Notes: a model not told the origin generated them from the sequence alone. Shown: positions 34,651 through 48,659, numbered from the stretch's first letter. The stretch is 64,000 nt of DNA from Amorphophallus konjac (GCA_022559845.1 CM040117.1:18376856-18440855); one strand, 5' to 3'. Made by a program: numbers and translations.

Positions 34651-35532
34651 TGTAATGTCCCGAAATTTTCGGATCATTTTCGTGGGTCCCGGGATGTGTT
34701 TTGTGCTTTACACGTGTTTTTCCCTGATATGCCTTCGGAACTCTGTGCAGGGTGAACCGTTACGTTCTCCGACTCCGAGACGTGACTAGCGTATTGTGCT
34801 CTTCCCGAGGATCGTGGAGATAATTTTTAGTATTTTTATGAATTTCTGGAATTTTTAGGTTTTTCTATATATATTAACCCATTTTTCTCTCTCTCTCCAT
34901 CTCTCATTCTCTCACTCTTTCCCTCTCTCTTCTCTCTCACGTTCTCTCCTCTCCCCCTCTCTTCTCTCCGGGCGGCCGACGGAGATAGACGAGGGCGAGG
35001 TGGCGGTGCTCGTGGGGCGAGGAGCGGCGTTGACGGGGCGAGGATCAAGGCGTAGTGGCGAGGTAAAGCCGGTTCGCGAGCGTGGGATGTCGGCGGGGTT
35101 TCGTGGCGTTTCCTTCGTGGATCGGTGTCCACGGCGCGTCAAATCTTCGGTGGAGGTAGGGAGATGGACCCCCAGCTCGTGTACTTCATTTCCCGCGAGT
35201 TTTGTAGGCCGTGGTGAGTCGAGCGGGCTTATTTGGGCGTTTTGGGGAAAATCCATATTTTTGGAGAGTAAGCCGGATCTAGTGTTTTAACCGAATTTTT
35301 GGGGTTTAAATGGGTCCTCTCGGTGCTAGAGAGGTTGGGGACTAGTTTCCCCTTGTTTTCCCTTTCACATGGGTGTGAACGGAGCGTGGAATGGAGTTTC
35401 CTGCCGTTTTCGGGCTCGGGACGACCTAGCGGTCATTCCAGTGACCGCTAGGGTGATAGCGGTCATGTGGAGACCGCTAGGGGGTCCCTTATGTCGGTTT
35501 GTGCCTTGCGGTCTCGCGATGGACTGCCAGGG
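34651..35532 (+). mobile_element. LTR B, 5' part (Gypsy type)
   Basis: Starts TGTAATGTCCCG. Has a TATA box at 34866-34873, a CT-rich leader, a donor-like GGAG|GTAGGG (GT at 35156), and two perfect hairpins in the last 110 bp (35427-35450 and 35457-35479). Cut at 35533 by LTR C. LTR E (50335) is the same kind, in the same orientation. Confidence 0.75.
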
Positions 35533-37679
35533 TGTGACGACCCAAGGTCCGGATACTGGGTAAACACGATAACACTTGGATCCTGCGAGGCCTCCCAAGA
35601 GCGGAAAAGCTCCGAAGGGATAAAAGGAGTGTGTGTAGTACATTGAAGTCCCAGATAAGGCAGTAAGCAATTAATATTTCATCGATCAGATTTGCTAAAG
35701 TAGCAGAAATAAAAATTACATTTTCAATTAACAATTTAAATTAACAGAGTCCAGTCCAAACTCAAGACAAGTACATCCCAACAGAAAGAAAAACGTACAC
35801 TGAAGTCGGGGGAAGCCCGACGCAGAGAACGCTGGCAACGCTGGCAACAACGAACTGACGCACCGCGTCATGAACCACGAGGAAGAAGAAGTCTACACCT
35901 GAAAAGTAGGGGTGAGCCTTGTGTCACTGGCTCAGTAGGGGTCACGCGGATCCCCACTGGAAACAATGTAGTAACACGCTAAACAACGCTAAACAGTAAG
36001 GGAGGAAAGAGCAAGAGCAACAGCAGTACTAACTACAACAATAAAGCTGTAAAAAAAATAGGAGTAAGCAAAAAAGAAAACAGCTAAAGAAGAAGGGAAG
36101 CCGTACTAACCAGAATCACGGCAGCCGATCAAACCACGGCTCTCTAAGCTACTCCTAACGGCAACAGAAAGACGAACCCCGATCTCACCAAGTCGGGCGT
36201 TACCGATCCGTCAACCGAACACAAGCTCCAAAGCTGAGCCTATCAAAACAGGCAAAAGCACGAACATACACAACTAGATCATCGTGTACGTTACACAAGA
36301 CTGGACCTCGAGTAAAGCCACACACAGGCTACTCGGAAACCAAAGACGAAAACACACGTCACGAGACACGAGAATCACTAGAGTCATGCGTCAAGTGACA
36401 AGAGCACCTCCTCACTAGAAGAACAGCCAGATGCGTCCACTGACGTCTTACACTGCGCCACAAGTATCTCCCACACGTCAGAAACAACGGTAACTGAGAC
36501 ACTCACTGAACCAAGTACAAGGAACAATAGTAACAAGTGACTAGTCAGGGTCACGCCCGTCGGTGCTCGTCCAAACGCCCCTGACCACGTGTGCACACAC
36601 AAGCTCAATGCCTTGAGCCACGCCTCTAGCTAGCTTTCTCCCCCAGTAGGACGCTACTGTAAGACATGGGAGCCCATGAAAATTAGCTTACAAATCGTAT
36701 ATCGGGAACACGCCCCGCCACCACTCCTAGGTGGGCCGACACACTGGAACGCGTGCGTCGTCAGGCTACGACTAGTGGAGGCTCACTGGACACAGAGACT
36801 CCAAAACATTAGTGCTGAAGTACAGACATGCTAAGCACGCACTGTCGCACGTACTATAAAGCACCAAGACACATGACACGAGGTAGCATACCGGACTGTC
36901 ACCGGACTCAGGATAGACAACTAGACCTGCAAATACAACGATCCTTGAGTCAGGAGACTCGGGGTCAAGATCGTCGTACAAGGGCGGTAACAAGCCGCCT
37001 ATCAACCTAGTCCCTAAGCAACATTACGGGAAAACACCGGTAAAGGAAACGGTATAGGATCATCCGATCCATGCCTCCGCTTAACACAAATCACGGAGAC
37101 CGGAGGAATCACCAAGACCCTCAAAGCACGTGGACATACAAACCGAGGTAAGATGATACCTCAAGACGTCCAACACCATGTCTCAATCCATACAAGACCA
37201 TCGAGACAACTACAAAGTCAAATGTCAACCACTGGGTCACACCGGGTTGACTAGACACCAATAATGACTCTGAAACAGCACGGAACACCACGGAATACAA
37301 TGGCACTCCCCGGCCACCTCTCAACATGGTCATCGCCCTCATAGGATATCCAAGATATCCACGGGACTACGGGCAAACCACAAGGTAAAGCCAAGACAAG
37401 TGGAGGCCAAATATCAGGAAAACAAGGCTCTCGGAAGTAAACAGTCATATGCCAGGCCGCTAGGTAAACCAAGCAGTCAGCTCATGAACCATTACCCTCA
37501 CACAGATAACACAGACGCTGGCGGTCACAAGAAGGACCGCGTGGTGACTGTAGCGGTCATACACTAGGCCGCCAGGCCTAGTCAACCCCGAACCGACTTA
37601 CCTAGTCAAACCACTAACCGGTCTATAATAGAACCGTCACATGGAGCTTAGCGGGCTACTAATGGACCGCCAGAGATTT
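35533..37679 (-). mobile_element. LTR C, 3' part (minus strand)
   Basis: The plus strand starts TGTGACGACCC, the inverted form of the GGGTCGTYACA terminus at 9102. Reading inward on the minus strand: CAG|GTGTAG (acceptor end at 35899), TACTGAG (35931-35937, plus strand CTCAGTA), and the block at 36590-36790 shared with LTRs A and E. It is interrupted at 37680 by the full-length Gypsy element and resumes at 48660. The 5-bp target duplication GATTT lies in it. Confidence 0.78.
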
Positions 37680-40600
37680 TGTAATACCCCGATTTATTAA
37701 CAAATAAAAATTTCTAGAAAATTTATAAGAAATTAATTAGAAAATCTTTGATAAATAGAGTAAGTTAAATTTTGACTATTTTATAAAAATTTGGAAAATT
37801 TAGAATCTTGTAGAGGATAAAACGTTTAACAATAGTGTCTTCAATGACCGGCCCAAATAAAATTCGTAAACAAGCCAAATTAATTGATTAAGGCCCAAAT
37901 CACACTTAAACCTAATTGACCTTAAAACGCGAAATTTGAGCCCAATACCCGATCATTTAGGCTGAGATCGGATCCAAATGGAAGGCTAGGATGAGAGGAT
38001 CGTTTCCCCTCTTAGTTCTCCTCGAAACCCTAAGCCTTAGAGGGTGAATTTCGGTTTAGAAGGCGGCGGCCAACCTTATCCGCGCGATTCGCGCACGTCC
38101 AACTTGCTTGGACTCTATCTCCGCGAATAGAAGACTCTAGACCTTGTGTGACCTATAAAAATGACCCTTAGGAACCCTATTTTCGTTTGGGTGCTGTGGT
38201 GGCCGACGAGAGCTCAGGTGGAGGGAGAATTCCGGTGATCACCGACAGGGTGTCCGTAGCATGTCGTCGTCCCCTCTTCTTCCTTCTTCCTCCGTTTAAG
38301 GTAGGTTATAACAAGCTAGACCTTAAGTATCATATATAGTTAGAACCAGCATCGAGTGCCCTTTCTATTGAACGCAAAAACCCTAAAAGTTGCTCAGTAT
38401 CATGCGAGAATTTTAGGGTTTAGTAGAAGCGTGTCACATCTAGGGTTTCACTTATTTCATCTCGTTGTAAGTAGGGATTACATGCACAAATATTAAATTA
38501 TTTACGTTATCTTGTAGAGTATTTCATGTCTTTATTTTGAATCCAAAAGCCCTAATTATCATGCTCTATGCTCTGTGTATTTTATAATTTATTGTAACCC
38601 TAGCCAACTCGCCGGAGGCGGGCAGGGCGAAGGGGGGTTTGAGTGTTTTTTGACTTATGCGGCCGCACGATAGACCGCCCAACCTTGTTAGGCGGCATAT
38701 TACTGACCGTTTATGTGTTGTGATTCGTATTATGTTTCCGGGAAGAGCGGCTTGACCTAGATCGCCCTTCTGTCAGGCGGCCAGTGATTGACCGTTCGTC
38801 TCCCCCAATGGCTCATTACAGACCGCTCATCTCCAGAAGGCCTTCTGACCTGAGGGGGATAAACGGCCTATCGTGCGACCGCCGAGGAGGATGAAAGGTC
38901 CCTACTGGACCGTCCATCTTTACAGAATTGATTAAGTTATCGCTCATCGCATGATTTTTGATAGTAGATTAGTGGTTAAATGTAAGTTAGCAACATGCAT
39001 AAAAACCCTGGAAAATTATAACAATAAATGATTATAACTCTTGCTGATTTATTCATCTTGACCTAAGATCGTCTTCTTCAATGAATGTTAGTGTTAATCA
39101 TGAATCTATTATTAAATTGAAAATTTTATTAGGGTTGTATGACAGTCGTTCTACTCCGATAGGATTGACTGACCGTCTCACTGGTTTTCGATGTTTTATT
39201 AGCCCTATTTCCTTGAAATGTTTGGGACTCTCCGCCAGATATTCCTTCCGTCGGACTAGGACCTTCATTACGGGACCTCCGTAAGCCCCCGCGAGCCTGG
39301 GATTCCCACTAAGACGCCGGGCAGGTTGTACCACCAAGGCCTGAACATGTGTACATAATCGAATCGCTTGGGTTATCGTTTTGTCAGTCACGGCTCAACT
39401 TGGACCCCCTGAGATTTACGCGGCCCGAAAGGGACCATTTATCATATCGGGCGGCCCATAAATAACCGTGCAACCCTGGCCAAGTGCCACTACATTGGTC
39501 GTTTAACCTTGATCTATCTTCGACCAAATTGTGTTTGGCTCGACCCAATAAGCCCTAGGTTGACCAGTGGAGAGTGGGCTGGACCCTGGTTCAGTTCTGC
39601 CCCACTTATGGCATCCCGGATCCCGTTTGGATAGACTTCTAGTTGATTAAGTTGAACGGACCTATTGGAACCGCCCATGTAATAGAGCGGGTCTTATTGG
39701 ACCGTCTGTCTTTTGAGCGGCCCTATATGGACCGTTTATCTTGTTCTTGGGCTTCCGAGCTCTACTAGTCGTGAACGGCCCGTTTTCAACCGTCCAATTC
39801 CTCGCGCGGCCCTACATAGACCGTGTATCCTTGACTTCGGTATGGCTAATCCTAAGCCCATCTCTGTCCTGAACGGTCCAATTTAGACCGTGCATTGCTT
39901 GAGCGGCACAGTTTTGACCGCTTATCATCCAGAAGTGTTTTCCATGGGTATTCGTGTTTGAATCCAAGGACCTGATTGGTCCTTGATAACTTGAACTTTC
40001 CAGACATGATGTCTGCATCAACTTACCCTTGAAATTTTGGTAAGTTCCATATCTTGAAGTATTGGCCATCTAACTTGATTAATGTCTAGACATAACTTGG
40101 GATCTTGGATCCAACAAATCAATGCCAACGCATCGTAAGGGCCCGGTCTGGTCCTAAGAGCAGCGCCCGAAAAGTACTTGTGCCCCGGGGAGTTTGAATG
40201 ACATGGTGAGGCATTGCACCGAGTGCATGACTAGCGTGATGTCTATGACAATAATCTCTTACTTGAATTTCTCTTGACTTGGTTAAATCTTGCTTATTGG
40301 CCAAATTCCCGGTTATATCATATTCTTGCCTTCCTTTCATTATTTTGTTGCATAGTTATTTCCTTTTCGTTCTTTATTTACGCGCTCAAACATGCAATTT
40401 AATTGGTTAATTACGTAAACTTGCCTGTTATTACCTACTGAGCGTTCGCTCACCTAGTTCTTCCCCCCTTTTCAGGTAGCTCAGTTGAGGACTCACAATC
40501 CGATGGGAACGGGCAAGAGTGTTGATCATGGAGCGAGCCAGTTAGATGCTGTGGAGCCAGAATAATAGTCTATGTTTAGTTGTGTTTTAGAATGTGGATC

Positions 40601-40836
40601 AAAGAGTTGCAATGGGTAGTCAGTCAATGTAATGTAGTTTAATGTTGTGGTGGAATTTCATTAAGGTTGTTTAAGATGGAGTTGTAATGGGATCATGGAT
40701 TATGAATTTGTTATTTAATTAATGGAGTTATGTTCGTGATAAATCCTTATGTTTTAGCATACCATGACTAGAAATCAACATATTGTTATTACTTGTTTCT
40801 ACTGCCAGTCCCGATATTCCGCGTCGGGGCGTGACA
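37680..40836 (+). repeat. 5' LTR of the Gypsy element
   Basis: TGTAATACCCCG to GGGGCGTGACA. TATA box at 38154-38160; donor-like TTAAG|GTAGGT (GT at 38301); hairpin arrays at 38655-38920 and 39415-39930; TACTGAG at 40436-40442 and acceptor-like CCCCTTTTCAG|GT ending 40475. The open frames within it are not coding. Confidence 0.95.
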
Positions 40837-40842
40837 GTTAGG

Positions 40843-40855
40843 TGGTATGAGAGCC
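40843..40855 (+). other. Primer-binding site of the Gypsy element
   Basis: TGGTATGAGAGCC, one mismatch from the complement of initiator tRNA-Met, six bases after the LTR. Confidence 0.85.
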
Positions 40856-41051
40856 AAGTTTTCTAATATTCCTAGGTTATCTAAGTTCTAGGATTTTAAG
40901 AGGTTGTCGTAGAACCTATACCCTTGTTATAAGTCTAAGGACCCAACCTAGTGAGAATTTGGGTGGTGACTTGGGTTGAGTTAATAATCAACTCTAAAAC
41001 TCTTTCTCCTAAATAAACTTAAGATAAACCATTCTCGTGCAGGACGTTCTG

Positions 41052-44000
41052 ATGGCAGCTGAGCGTGCACAGTGGCAGGACTTGCAGCGGACCGTCCAAG
41101 GACTCACACGAGCTTTGCAACAAGTGGCCCAAGGTGGAGCGGCGAATCATGGTGCTGGTGATCTACACAGGAGTTTTCGTGGGATGAATCCCCCACGTTT
41201 TGGAGGTTCAATTGATCCCGATGAAGTCGAACACTAACTTAAGGAGATGGAGAGAATTTTTGAAGTTATGTAATGTAGCGACCAGGAGCGTGTGCTTTTA
41301 ACAACCTTCCAGTTGGAACGTGATGCTAGGACTTGGTGGGAGTCAGTAAAGGCGACCCTCGGTAACAGACAAATTTCGTGGAAGGAATTCGAAGAATTCT
41401 TTAATAGCAAGTACTTTTCCGACAGAATTCAAGAGAAGAAAGCAGCGGAGTTTGCTGCTTTGAAGCAGCGAAGTCTATCTGTAGCGGAGTACGAAGCCTA
41501 ATTTTCTAGACTCTCTCATTATGCTACTCGTTTGATTTCCACAGAGAAGATGAAGGCGAAACGTTTTCTCAATGGGCTAAAGTTGCATTATATTAACCAG
41601 TTGGCGTCGATGGAGATACAAACCTATGCAGAGATGGTGAGGAAGCCCCAAGTTTTAGAAGATACTTTGGAAATGACGGAGAAAATCTGTGGGAAGAATG
41701 TTAAAAAGGAGCAACCTACTGGTTCCGGGAGTGCTAAACCCGGGAATAGCAAGAAGAGGCCCAATGGCAGGTCTGGTTCATGGAAGGGGAAAATGTCCAA
41801 GAATGAGGACAAGAAGCCTGGCCCGATTGTTCCATTCAAGGGCGTATGCAAGTATTGTGACCGTCCCGGTCACAAGATGGAAGAGTGCTGGCGCAAGCTG
41901 GGCGCCTGTTTGCGTTGCGGGAGTAGGGATCACCGCATTCCAGAGTGTCCTCTTTTATCTGAGCAAGCTACCCCGACGAAACCTCAAGGCGGCAAGAAGC
42001 AGTAGGGCAAGCTCTAGGCCCTACAAGAGGAGGATGCAGGCACCACCGAGGAGGGTGGACTCGTGGAAGCTACCGTTATTGTTCATGGAAAGCCAGCTTT
42101 TGTTCTTTTCGATACCGGTGCCACTCATTCATTTGTTTCACAGAAATTTGCTAAGATATTAGATGTGAAGCCGGTTTTGATGAATTCCCCCTTAGAGATA
42201 TCAACCCCTATTGGCTCTAGATCAGCGATTAAGTATTTTCACCCTTCTAGCAAGGTCATGGTTGATGAATTGAATTTGCCAGCCGATCTGGTTCGCATGG
42301 ATATGAATGACTATGATGTAATTCTAGGAGCAGATTGGTTGGCTAAGCATGAGGCCAATGTCCATTGTAGTTCCAATTCTGTGTCTTTTTCGAGACACCC
42401 GAGACTTTCTTTTATAGGGTTTAGGCACCATAGATCTGTGCCACTTATCTCGACCATCCGAGCCGATAAGTTGATGAGGAGAGGATGTCAGGCATTTTTA
42501 GCCTTTGTTTATGTGACCCCTGAGAAGAAGATTGAGATTCAGGACATTCCTATCGTCCAAGATTTTCTAGATGTTTTTCCTGAAGAATTGCCAGGGCTTC
42601 CACCGGAGAGGGAAGTTATCTTTTCCATCGATTTAATTCCTGGCGCGACCCCTGTTTCTAAGGCTCCTTATCGTATGTCTCCTGCGGAGCTGAGGGAATT
42701 AAAGCAGCAGTTAATGGAATTACTTGAGAAGGGATTTATTCGTCCAAGTACATCCCCGTGGGGGGCTCCAGTGTTATTTGTAAGGAAGAAGGATGGCTCG
42801 ATGAGGTTGTGTATTGATTATCGGCAACTGAACCAGTTGACTATAAAAAATAAATATCTATTGCCGAGGATTGATGAGTTATTTGATCAGATAGCATGAG
42901 CTCAGTATTTCTCTAAGATTGATCTTCGATCAGGCTATCATCATTTGCGGATTAAGGAGGAGGATATTTATAAGACAGCTTTTCATAGCAGGTACGGGCA
43001 CTTTGAATTTATTGTAATGCCTTTTGGACTAACGAATGCACATGCAACTTTCATGCAGTTGATGAACGATGTATTCCGGCCCTATCTGGATCAATGGGTC
43101 GTAGTGTTTATTGATGACATTCTGATTTATTCCAAGAGTGAGGAAGAACATGCTGAACATTTGAGGATGTCGTTACAATTATTGAGAGACCATCAGTTAT
43201 ACGCCAAGTTTAGCAAGTGTGAATTTTGGCTACAAGAGGTGTCTTTTCTAGGGCATATCATTACGAAAGAAGGTATTTCTGTTGATCCGTCGAAGGTAGA
43301 GGCAGTTAAAGATTGGGACAGGCCTACTAGTGTAACAGAAGTTAGAAGCTTCCTAGGCTTGGCAGGATATTATCGGAGGTTTATTAAAGATTTCTCCAAG
43401 ATTGCGGTACCCTTAACAAGATTAACCCGCAAGGAGAATAAGTTTGATTGGACGGAAGATTGTGAGAAAAGCTTCCAGACTTTGAAGGAATGTTTAACTA
43501 CTGCCCCTGTTTTAGCATTACCATCTGGAGAAGGAGGCTTCGTGGTGTACACCGATGCTTCGGGAATTGGTTTAGGATGTGTGCTTATGCAGCACGGGAA
43601 AGTGATAGCCTATTCTTCTAGGCAGTTGAGAAAGCATGAGGAGAATTATCCTGTCCATGATTTGGAGCTAGCAGCCGTAGTTTTTGCCTTGAAGATATGG
43701 AGGCATTACTTATATGGAGAGACATTCACAGTATTTACAGATCACAAGAGTTTGAAGTATTTATTTTCTCAGAAAGAGCTCAATATGAGGCAGAGAAGAT
43801 GGTTGGAGTATCTAAAGGATTTCGACTTCTCCATAGAATATCATCCCGGGAAGGGTAATGTGATGGCGGATGCCCTAAGCCGCAAGCCAATGGCTAAATT
43901 GTCAAGTCTCATGATGCAAGAATGGAAGCTGTTGGAGCAATTAGCCGGGTTGGATATTAATGTTGACAAGGATCGAGTTATGATTGCTCAGTTTCAGCTT

Positions 44001-45428
44001 AAACCAGAATTATTGGCAGGAATCAAGTCCTTGCAAGACAATGACCCGGAGTTGGTAGAAATCAAGGAGAGCTTGAGTAGCAGACCAGAATTCATGATAG
44101 CTGATGATGGCAGACTGTTATTTCAGGGAAGGACTTGTGTACCTGATGTGGCCAAAGCTAAGAATAAGATCCTCGAGGAAGCTCATAGATCCCAATATAC
44201 CATTCATCCTGGAGGTACGAAGATGTTTAAGGATTTGAAAAGATCTTTCTGGTGGCCAAATATGAAAAAGGAAATTGCAGAATTTGTGAATAGATGTTTG
44301 GTGTATCAGCAAGTTAAGGCCGAGTATTTCAGACCTGCAAGGAAGTTGAAACCACTAGACATACCTCAATAGAAGTGGGAAAGTATTGGTATGGATTTCA
44401 TTATGGGTCTACCTAGGACTCGTAACAGATTTGATACAATTTGGGTTATCATTGACAGATTGACAAAGTCCGCTCATTTCTTGACTATTAAATCTAAGTG
44501 GACTGTTGATGTTCTAGAAGCTTTATATATGAAGGAAGTGGTGCGACTCAATGGTATTCCGGTCAGTATTGTGTCTGATAGAGACCCCAGATTCACTTCA
44601 CATTTTTGGAAAGGATTGCAAGAATCTTTGGGAACCCGTCTGAATTTCAGTACTGCTTTTCATCCACAAACAGACGGACAGACGGAAAGAACCAACCAGA
44701 TAGTGGAAGATATGTTGAGAGCCTGCATGATTAATTTCAGAGGCAGTTGTAGTGATCACTTGGCCTTGATTGAATTTGCTTATAACAGTAGTTATCAGTC
44801 CAGCATTCAGATGGCTCTGTTTGAAGCTCTGTATGGAAGAAGCTGTCGGTCTCCATTATGTTGGAACGAGGTTGGTGAGAAGCAATGGCTGGGGCCAGAT
44901 CTTATTTCTGAATCATCAAAGAATATTCATATTATTAGAGACCGATTACAAGTAGCACAATCGAGACAGAAGAGTTATGCAGACCACAGAAGGAGGGACT
45001 TGAAATTTCAAGTTGGTGAACATGTGTTTTTAAAAGTTTCTCATATAAGAGGAATCCGAAGATTTGGCATTCAAGGCAAGCTAAGTCCCAGATATGTCGA
45101 TCCATTCGAGATTTTGGAAAGAGTGGGGAAGGTTGCGTACCGTCTGGCACTACCACCTCAGTTATCTGGAGTACACAATGTCTTCCATGTGTCGATATTG
45201 AGAAAATATGTATATGACCCTACTCATGTCATTCAGCATGCGGATCTTGAGTTAAAGGAAGATTTGACTTATGAAGAAAGACCTGTTAAGATTTTGGATC
45301 GTAAGCAGCAATAGCTCAGGAACCGGTCTATACCTATGGTCAAGGTGCAATGGAGTCGGCGTGGAACTGAAGAAGCTACTTGGGAGTCAGAAGATACCAT
45401 GCGAAAACTGTATTCCGACTTGTTCTAG
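41052..45428 (+). pseudogene. Gypsy gag-pol polyprotein with eight in-frame stops
   Basis: A single frame from ATG 41052 (the upstream GTG at 41037 is not needed) to TAG 45426-45428, without any frameshift. Domains in order: gag core (DARTWWESVKATLG, about 41330); two zinc knuckles (CKYCDRPGHKMEEC and CLRCGSRDHRIPEC, 41845-41955); aspartic protease ([13 protein letters not shown], 42105); reverse transcriptase (42570-43300, active site [10 protein letters not shown] at 43108); RNase H ([12 protein letters not shown] at 43543); integrase (HPGGTK region, then DFIMGLPRT, SDRDPRFTS, HPQTDGQTERTN, 44200-44700); and a C-terminal chromodomain-like end (VKVQWSRRG...ATWE). The domain order and chromodomain place it among chromoviruses, Tekay type. 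Stops at 41235, 41271, 41499, 42003, 42015, 42897, 44370 and 45312 make it non-functional. Confidence 0.96.
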
Positions 45429-45490
45429 GTGCGTTGTTCCACTCCCCATCGTGTTAAAGTGCAGTGAATTTGGAGGACCAAATTCTTCGA

Positions 45491-45502
45491 AGTGGGGGAG
45501 GG
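45491..45502 (+). other. Polypurine tract
   Basis: AGTGGGGGAGGG directly before the 3' LTR; primes plus-strand synthesis in intact elements. Confidence 0.85.
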
Positions 45503-48500
45503 TGTAATACCCCGATTTATTAACAAATAAAAATTTCTAGAAAATTTATAAGAAATTAATTAGAAAATCTTTGAAAATAGAGTAAGTTAAATTTTGACTA
45601 TTTTATAAAAATATGGAAAATTTAGAATCTTGTAGAGGATAAAACGTTTAACAATAGTGTCTTCAATGACCGGCCCAAATAAAATTCGTAAACAAGCCAA
45701 ATTAACTGATTAAGGCCCAAATCACACTTAAACCTAATTGACCTTAAAACGCGAAATTTGAGCCCAATACCTGATCATTTAGGCTGAGACCGGATCCAAA
45801 TGGAAGGCTAGGATGAGAGGATCATTTCCCCTCTTAATTCTCCTAGAAACCCTAAGCCTTAGAGGGCGAATTTCGGTTTAGAAGGCGGCGACCAACTCTA
45901 TCCGCGCGATTCGCGCACGTCCAACTTGCTTGGACTCTATCTCCGCGAATAGAAGACTCTAGACCATGTGTGACCTATAAAAATTACCCTTAGGAACCCT
46001 ATTTTCGTTTGGGTGCTATGGTGGCCGACGAGAGCTCAGGTGGAGGGAGAATTCCGGCGATCACTGGCAGGGTGTCCGTAGCGCGTCGTCGTCCCCTCTT
46101 CTTCCTTCTTCCTCCGTTTAAGGTAGGTTATAACAAGCCAGACCTTAAGTATCATATATAGTTAGAACCAGCATCGAGTGCCCTTTCTATTGAATGCAAA
46201 AGCCTTAAAAGTTGCTTAGTATCATGCGAGAATTTTAGGGTTTAGTAGAAGCGTGTCACATCTAGGGTTTCACTTATTTCATCTCGTTGTAAGTAGGGAT
46301 TACATGCACAAATCTTAAATTGTTTACGTTATCTTGTAGAGTATTTCGTGCTCTTTCTTTTGAATCCAAAAGCCCTAATTATCATACTCTATGCTATGTG
46401 TATTTTGTAATTTATTGTAACCCTAGCCAACTCGCCGGAGGCGGGCAGGGCGAAGGGGGGCTTGAGTGTTTTTTGACTTATGCGGCCTCACGATAGACAG
46501 CCCAACCTTGTTAGGCGGCATATTACTGACCGTTTATGTGTTGTGATTCGTATTATGTTTCTGGGAAGAGCAGCTTGACCTAGACCACCCTTCTGTCAGG
46601 CGGCCAGTGATTGACCGTTCGTCTCCCCCAGCGGCTCATTACAGACCGCTCATCTCCAGAAGGCCTTCTGACCTGAGGGGGATAAACGGCCTGTCGTGCG
46701 ACCGCCGAGGAGGATGAAAGGTCCCTACTGGACCGTCCATCTTTACAGAATTGATTAAGTTATCGCTCATCGCATGATTTTTGATAGTAGATTAGTGGTT
46801 AAATGTAAGTTAGCAACATGCATAAAAACCCTGGAAAATTATAACAGTAAATGATTATAACTCTTGCTGATTTATTCATCTTGACCTAAGATCGTCTTCT
46901 TCAATGAATGTTAGTGTTAATCATGAATCTATTATTAAATTGAAAATTTTATTAGGGTTGTATGACAGTCGTTCTACTCCGGTAGGATTGACTGACTGTC
47001 TCACTGGTTTTCGATGTTTTATTAGCCCTATTTCCTTGTAATGTTTGGGACTCTCCGTCCGATATTCCTTCCGTCGGACTAGGACCTTCATTACGGGACC
47101 TCCGTAAGCCCCCGCGAGCCTGGGATTCCCACTAGGACGCCGGGCAGGTTGTACCACCAAGGCCTGAACCTGTGTACATAATCGAATCGCTTGGGTTATC
47201 GTTTTGTCAGTCACGGCTCAACTTGGACCCCCTGAGATTTGCGCGGCCCGAAAGGGACCGTTTATCATATCGGGCGGCCCATAAATAACCGTGCAACCCT
47301 GGCCAAGTGCCACTACATTGGTCGTTTAACCTTGATCTATCTTCGACCAAATTGTGTTTGGCTCGACCCAATAAGCCCTAGGTTGACCAGTGGAGAGTGG
47401 GCTGGACCCTGGTTCAGTTCTGCCCCACTTATGGCAGCCCGGAGCCCGTTTGGGTAGACTTCTAGTTGATTAAGTTGAACGGACCTATTGGAACCGCCCA
47501 TGTAATAGAGCGGGTCTTATTGGACCGTCTGTCTTTTGAGCGGCCCTATATGGACCGTTTATCTTGTTCTTGGGCTTCCGAGCTCTACTAGTCGTGAACG
47601 GCCCGTTTTCAACCGTCCAATTCCTCGCGCGGCCCTACATAGACCGTGTATCCTTGACTTCGGTATGGCTAATCCTAAGCCCATCTCTGTCCTGAACGGT
47701 CCAATTTAGACCGTGCATTGCTTGAGCGGCACAGTTTTGACCGCTTATCATCCAGAAGTGTTTTCCGTGGGTATTCGTGTTTGAATCCAAGGACCTGATT
47801 GGTCCTTGATAACTTGAACTTTCCAGACATGATGTCTGCATCAACTTACCCTTGAAATTTTGGTAAGTTCCATATCTTGAAGTATTGGCCATCTAACTTG
47901 ATTAATGTCTAGACATAACTTGGGATCTTGGATCCAACAAATCAATGCCAACGCATCGTAAGGGCCCGGTCTGGTCCTGGGAGGAGTGCCCGAAAAGTAC
48001 TTGTGCCCCAGGGAGTTTGAATGACATGGTGAGGTATTGCACCGAGTGCGTGACTAGCGTGATGTCTATGACAATAATCTCTTACTTGAATTTCTCTTGA
48101 CTTGGTTAAATCTTGCTTGTTGGCCAAATTCCCGGTTATATCATGTTCTTGCCTTCCTTTCATTATTTTGTTGCATAGTTATTTCTTTTTCATTCTTTAT
48201 TTACGCGCTCAAACATGCAAGCTAATTGGTTAATTACTTAAACTTGCATGTTATTACCTACTGAGCATTCGCTCACCTAGTTCTTCCCCCCTTTTCAGGT
48301 AGCTCAAGTGAGGACTCGCAATCCGATGGGAATGGGCAAGAGTGTTGATCATGGAGCGAGCCAGTTAGATGTTGTGGAGCCAGAATAATAGTCTATGTTT
48401 AGTTGTGTTTTAGAATGTGGATCAAAGAGTTGCAATGGGTAGTCAGTCAATGTAATGTAGTTTAATGTTGTGGTGGAATTTCATTAAGGTTGTTTAAGAT

Positions 48501-48659
48501 GGAGTTGTAATGGGATCATGGATTATGAATTTGTTATTTAATTAATAGAGTTATGTTCGTGATAAATCCTTATGTTTTAGCATACCATGTCTAGAAATCA
48601 ACATATTGTTATTACTTGTTTCTCCTGCCAGTCCCGATATTTCGCGTCGGGGCGTGACA
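45503..48659 (+). repeat. 3' LTR of the Gypsy element
   Basis: Same length and ends as the 5' LTR, with scattered substitutions and small compensating indels. TATA box at 45976-45983, donor-like GT at 46123, acceptor-like CAG ending 48298, and the same hairpin arrays. Confidence 0.95.

Larger units (their letters stand above)
37680..48659 (+). mobile_element. Full-length Tekay-like Ty3/Gypsy retrotransposon
   Basis: Two LTRs of exactly 3157 bp (37680-40836 and 45503-48659), perfect target duplication GATTT (37675-37679 and 48660-48664), Met-tRNA primer site, polypurine tract, and one gag-pol frame. The LTRs differ at roughly 1-2 % of sites where I compared them by eye, so insertion is fairly recent. 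The solo LTR at 1165-4612 is a relative. Total length is 10,980 bp. Confidence 0.97.

Noticed and set aside
39081..39391. Open frames on both strands in the Gypsy LTRs (also at 46921-47457 and 47635-48163)
   Set aside because: They repeat in both LTRs because the LTRs are copies; they lack domains and lie in the hairpin/intron-like region.
41689..42162. 157-codon frame overlapping Gypsy gag
   Set aside because: Out of frame with the zinc knuckles and protease; a shadow.
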